Source: an uncultured Roseibium sp. (lineage in GTDB: Bacteria > Pseudomonadota > Alphaproteobacteria > Rhizobiales > Stappiaceae). Taken from it: a DNA stretch of 64,000 bases. This document shows, piece after piece, positions 61,900-64,000 of the stretch. The stretch lies in the NCBI RefSeq assembly GCF_947496995.1, contig NZ_CANMFD010000001.1, forward strand, positions 1,794,692 to 1,858,691. Direction: 5' to 3'. The position numbers were made by a program, and so were the translations under genes. The notes below the pieces were generated by a model. That model ran no database searches. It saw only the letters and a program-made list of their open reading frames with translations, and was not told the DNA's origin. The first letter of the stretch is position 1; the number at the start of each line of letters is the position of its first letter.

Positions 61900-62433
61900 A
61901 TGACCGGAAAGGCCGACCCGGAGAAACCGGCTGCAAAAACTGTGCGCCCGGCGAATAAACGCGGCGTGGCCCGTCTTGCGGCGGTCCAGGCCCTGTACCA
62001 GATGGATGTCGGCGGCTCACCGCTTGCCAATGTGATCAGCGAATTCACCACTTTTCGCCTCGGCAAGGAAATCGACGGCGCCCAGTACCGTGATGCCGAC
62101 GAACAATGGTTCAAGCAGATCGTCTCCGGCGTGGTCGAGGACCAGAAGTTTCTCGACCCCTTTATCCATACGGCGCTGACGGAAGACTGGCCGCTGAAGC
62201 GGATCGACAGCCTGCTGCGCGCCATCCTGCGCTCCGGCTCCTATGAGCTGCTGCGCCGCAAGGATGTCCCGGCCAAGGTCATCATTTCCGAGTACATCGA
62301 CGTCGCGAAGGCCTTCTTCGAGGAAGACGAGCCGGGTCTCGTCAACGGTGTGCTCGACCGCCTGGCCCACGACCTGCGCAACGCGGAATTTGATGCCGAT
62401 ACCGAGGTCAGCAAGGTTGATGGTGCCTCCTGA
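61900..62433 (+). CDS. nusB: Transcription antitermination factor NusB
   Basis: 177 residues, all-helical NusB fold: [20 protein letters not shown] near the start and [20 protein letters not shown] near the end. Works with NusE on rRNA antitermination. Starts five bases after ribH stops, with no strong ribosome site, so translation may be coupled. Confidence 0.95.
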   Translation: MTGKADPEKPAAKTVRPANKRGVARLAAVQALYQMDVGGSPLANVISEFTTFRLGKEIDGAQYRDADEQWFKQIVSGVVEDQKFLDPFIHTALTEDWPLKRIDSLLRAILRSGSYELLRRKDVPAKVIISEYIDVAKAFFEEDEPGLVNGVLDRLAHDLRNAEFDADTEVSKVDGAS

Positions 62434-62435
62434 TC

Positions 62436-63434
62436 ATGGATGGTGACCGGCCGGACGAATTTACGCTCATCCAGCGCTATTTCGCGCCGCTGGCGAACGA
62501 TCCCGGGAGCCTCGGGCTGACGGACGACGCCGCGGTGCTCACACCCGAAGCCGGCCACGACCTTGTCCTGACAAAGGACATGCTGGCTGCCGACATACAC
62601 TTTTTCTCCGAAGACGCGCCGGAGGCGATCGCCGCCAAGGCGCTCAGGGTCAATCTGTCGGATCTGGCCGCCAAGGGAGCCCGCCCGCGCGGCTACCTGA
62701 TGGGGCTTGCTCTCCCCGCCGACTGGACGGAAACCTGGCTGGAGCGTTTCTGCAAGGGGCTGGCCGCGGACCAGGCCGCCTATGACGTTCAATTGCTGGG
62801 AGGAGACACCATCCGCTCCGGAAACGGCCTGCAGATCTCCATTACCGCGATCGGCGAAGTGGAAACTGGCAAGACCGTCCGCCGGTCGGGAGCAAGCCCT
62901 GGCGACATTCTTTTCGTGAGCGGCACCATTGGCGATGCCGCCGCCGGTCTCGAGGTCCGCCTTCACCCGCAATTCAGCCACGATCATGACCTGACCGAAA
63001 GCGAAGAACTGCATATTCTGGACCGCTATCTGCTGCCGCGGCCGAGAACCCGGCTGGCGGGGCTCATCACCCGGTTTGCCAGTGCCGCCCTCGATGTGTC
63101 CGACGGTCTGATTGCCGATTGCGGCCATATGGCGAAGGCCTCCGCCGTCGATATAACGATCGATGTGGGGCAGGTCCCGTTCTCCGGCGCGCTTCAGCAT
63201 CTCAAGGTGAAGTCGCCGCAATACTTCGCGCGCTGCCTCAATGGCGGTGACGACTATGAAATCCTGGCCAGCGTGCCGGCAGGCGAGGCGGCAGCCTTTC
63301 AGCAGGCGGCGCAAGCCGCCGGATGCCCCGTTGCTGAAATCGGCCGGGTAGAGCAAGGCCCTGGCGACGTTCATCTCACGGAAGCGGGCAAACCGTTCCG
63401 GCTCGATTCCGACAGCGGTTTTCGCCATTTTTGA
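62436..63434 (+). CDS. thiL: Thiamine-monophosphate kinase
   Basis: 332 residues. Nucleotide and metal sites are visible: LTDDAAVL, ADIHFFSED, LGGDTIRSGN, DVSDGL and GGDDYEI. Makes thiamine diphosphate. Begins two bases after nusB. The final gene of the co-oriented run. Confidence 0.95.
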   Translation: MDGDRPDEFTLIQRYFAPLANDPGSLGLTDDAAVLTPEAGHDLVLTKDMLAADIHFFSEDAPEAIAAKALRVNLSDLAAKGARPRGYLMGLALPADWTETWLERFCKGLAADQAAYDVQLLGGDTIRSGNGLQISITAIGEVETGKTVRRSGASPGDILFVSGTIGDAAAGLEVRLHPQFSHDHDLTESEELHILDRYLLPRPRTRLAGLITRFASAALDVSDGLIADCGHMAKASAVDITIDVGQVPFSGALQHLKVKSPQYFARCLNGGDDYEILASVPAGEAAAFQQAAQAAGCPVAEIGRVEQGPGDVHLTEAGKPFRLDSDSGFRHF

Positions 63435-63521
63435 TCTGTCGCAGTGACTATCCCGTCATGGGCGAGCATGGTAAAAATCTGAACCCGCCTGTAACGAACC
63501 AAGCCATTCGAAAGATCAGCC

Positions 63522-64000
63522 ATGACTGCCGCAACTCCGGACGTATTCGTCGATGACCGTCTGGCCAAACGCAATGCGCTGCTTCTTGCTCTGTCTCAGG
63601 CCATCGGCGGTGCCTCGGCGTCCATCGTCATCGCGACCGGGCCCCTAGTCGGCTACATGATGCTGGAAACGGACAAGTCCCTTGCCACACTGCCGGTTTC
63701 GGCGATGGTTCTGGGGACGGCCTTCGGCACGATACCTGCAGGCATGATCATGCGCCGCTACGGTCGCAGGACAGGCTTCATGGGCGCGGCGCTGCTGGGA
63801 GCGCTTTCCGGCCTTCTGGCCTCCTACGCGGTTTTCGAGGACCGGTTCCTGCTGTTCGCGCTTGCGTGCTGCCTGGGCGGGCTGGCAGGGGCTTTTGTCC
63901 AGCAGTACAGGTTCGCTGCCGCCGATACGGCGAGCGATGCCTTCAAGCCCAAGGCGATCTCCTGGGTACTCGCCGGTGGCGTTCTGGCCGGCGTGGTCGG
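63522..64000 (+). CDS. MFS permease, 3' end cut by window edge
   Basis: The first 159 codons are visible. From the ATG at 63522 the protein has TM helices starting NALLLALSQAIGGASASIVI, the loop RRYGRRTGF between TM2 and TM3 (the MFS 'G-x-x-x-D/R-R-x-G-R-R' motif), and further helices. Sugar, drug or nutrient export/import cannot be told. 87 bases after thiL. Confidence 0.85.
   Translation, partial: MTAATPDVFVDDRLAKRNALLLALSQAIGGASASIVIATGPLVGYMMLETDKSLATLPVSAMVLGTAFGTIPAGMIMRRYGRRTGFMGAALLGALSGLLASYAVFEDRFLLFALACCLGGLAGAFVQQYRFAAADTASDAFKPKAISWVLAGGVLAGVV

Overview
The window is chromosomal DNA of an alphaproteobacterium. Gene families and gene order point to Hyphomicrobiales (old Rhizobiales): an nrdR-ribD-ribE-ribH-nusB-thiL run, rpoZ-rel-pyrE-DUF2062-lepB-rnc-era-recO-parC on one strand, the LdtR/LdtP pair, PF02530-type porins, and DUF6163 and DUF6898 proteins. 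A marine Stappiaceae-like organism (Roseibium/Labrenzia type) is my guess; a marker search would settle it. No rRNA, tRNA, CRISPR array, prophage or insertion sequence was seen.

Layout. 1-2.8 kb: minus-strand small genes (cut lipoprotein, HD hydrolase, XRE regulator, VOC and GFA enzymes). 3.2-5.2 kb: a translationally coupled alpha-oxoamine synthase and short-chain reductase behind an AT-rich promoter. 5.3-10.5 kb: phosphonate uptake, phnC-phnD-phnE1-phnE2, with a divergent hexapeptide acetyltransferase; both directions carry arrays of Pho-box half-sites on an 11-bp pitch. 10.6-20.6 kb: cell-envelope genes (lytic transglycosylase, orphan ParA ATPase, giant alpha-2-macroglobulin with PbpC). 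21.3-24.1 kb: two nearly identical porins in tandem. 24.3-28.7 kb: hydrolase, dapA, smpB, thioesterase and alcohol dehydrogenase. 28.9-39.0 kb: the long minus-strand housekeeping block. 39.4-41.5 kb: NYN protein, family-5 uracil-DNA glycosylase, Bpt. 41.5-47.8 kb: a mixed accessory block (SLC13 permease, TspO, a thaumatin/GH64-like protein, a two-part YeeE sulfur transporter, and a ParD-like protein joined to a methionine aminopeptidase). 47.8-50.7 kb: RDD, ilvA, hemB. 50.9-54.6 kb: valine degradation operon. 54.8-57.0 kb: LdtR and LdtP. 57.1-63.4 kb: DUF6898, glyA, nrdR, riboflavin genes, nusB, thiL. A cut MFS permease ends the window.

How the parts work together. The phn block imports phosphonates and looks PhoB-controlled. 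The A2M/PbpC pair, MltB-like enzyme and LdtP act on peptidoglycan or defend the periplasm. The valine operon converts isobutyryl-CoA toward methylmalonate semialdehyde. The best leads for new biology are the ParD-like/MAP pair with a dyad-covered promoter, the YeeE pair with an ATTC-N8-GAAT operator but no repressor gene nearby, the oxoamine synthase/reductase cassette, and the intracellular thaumatin/GH64-like protein.
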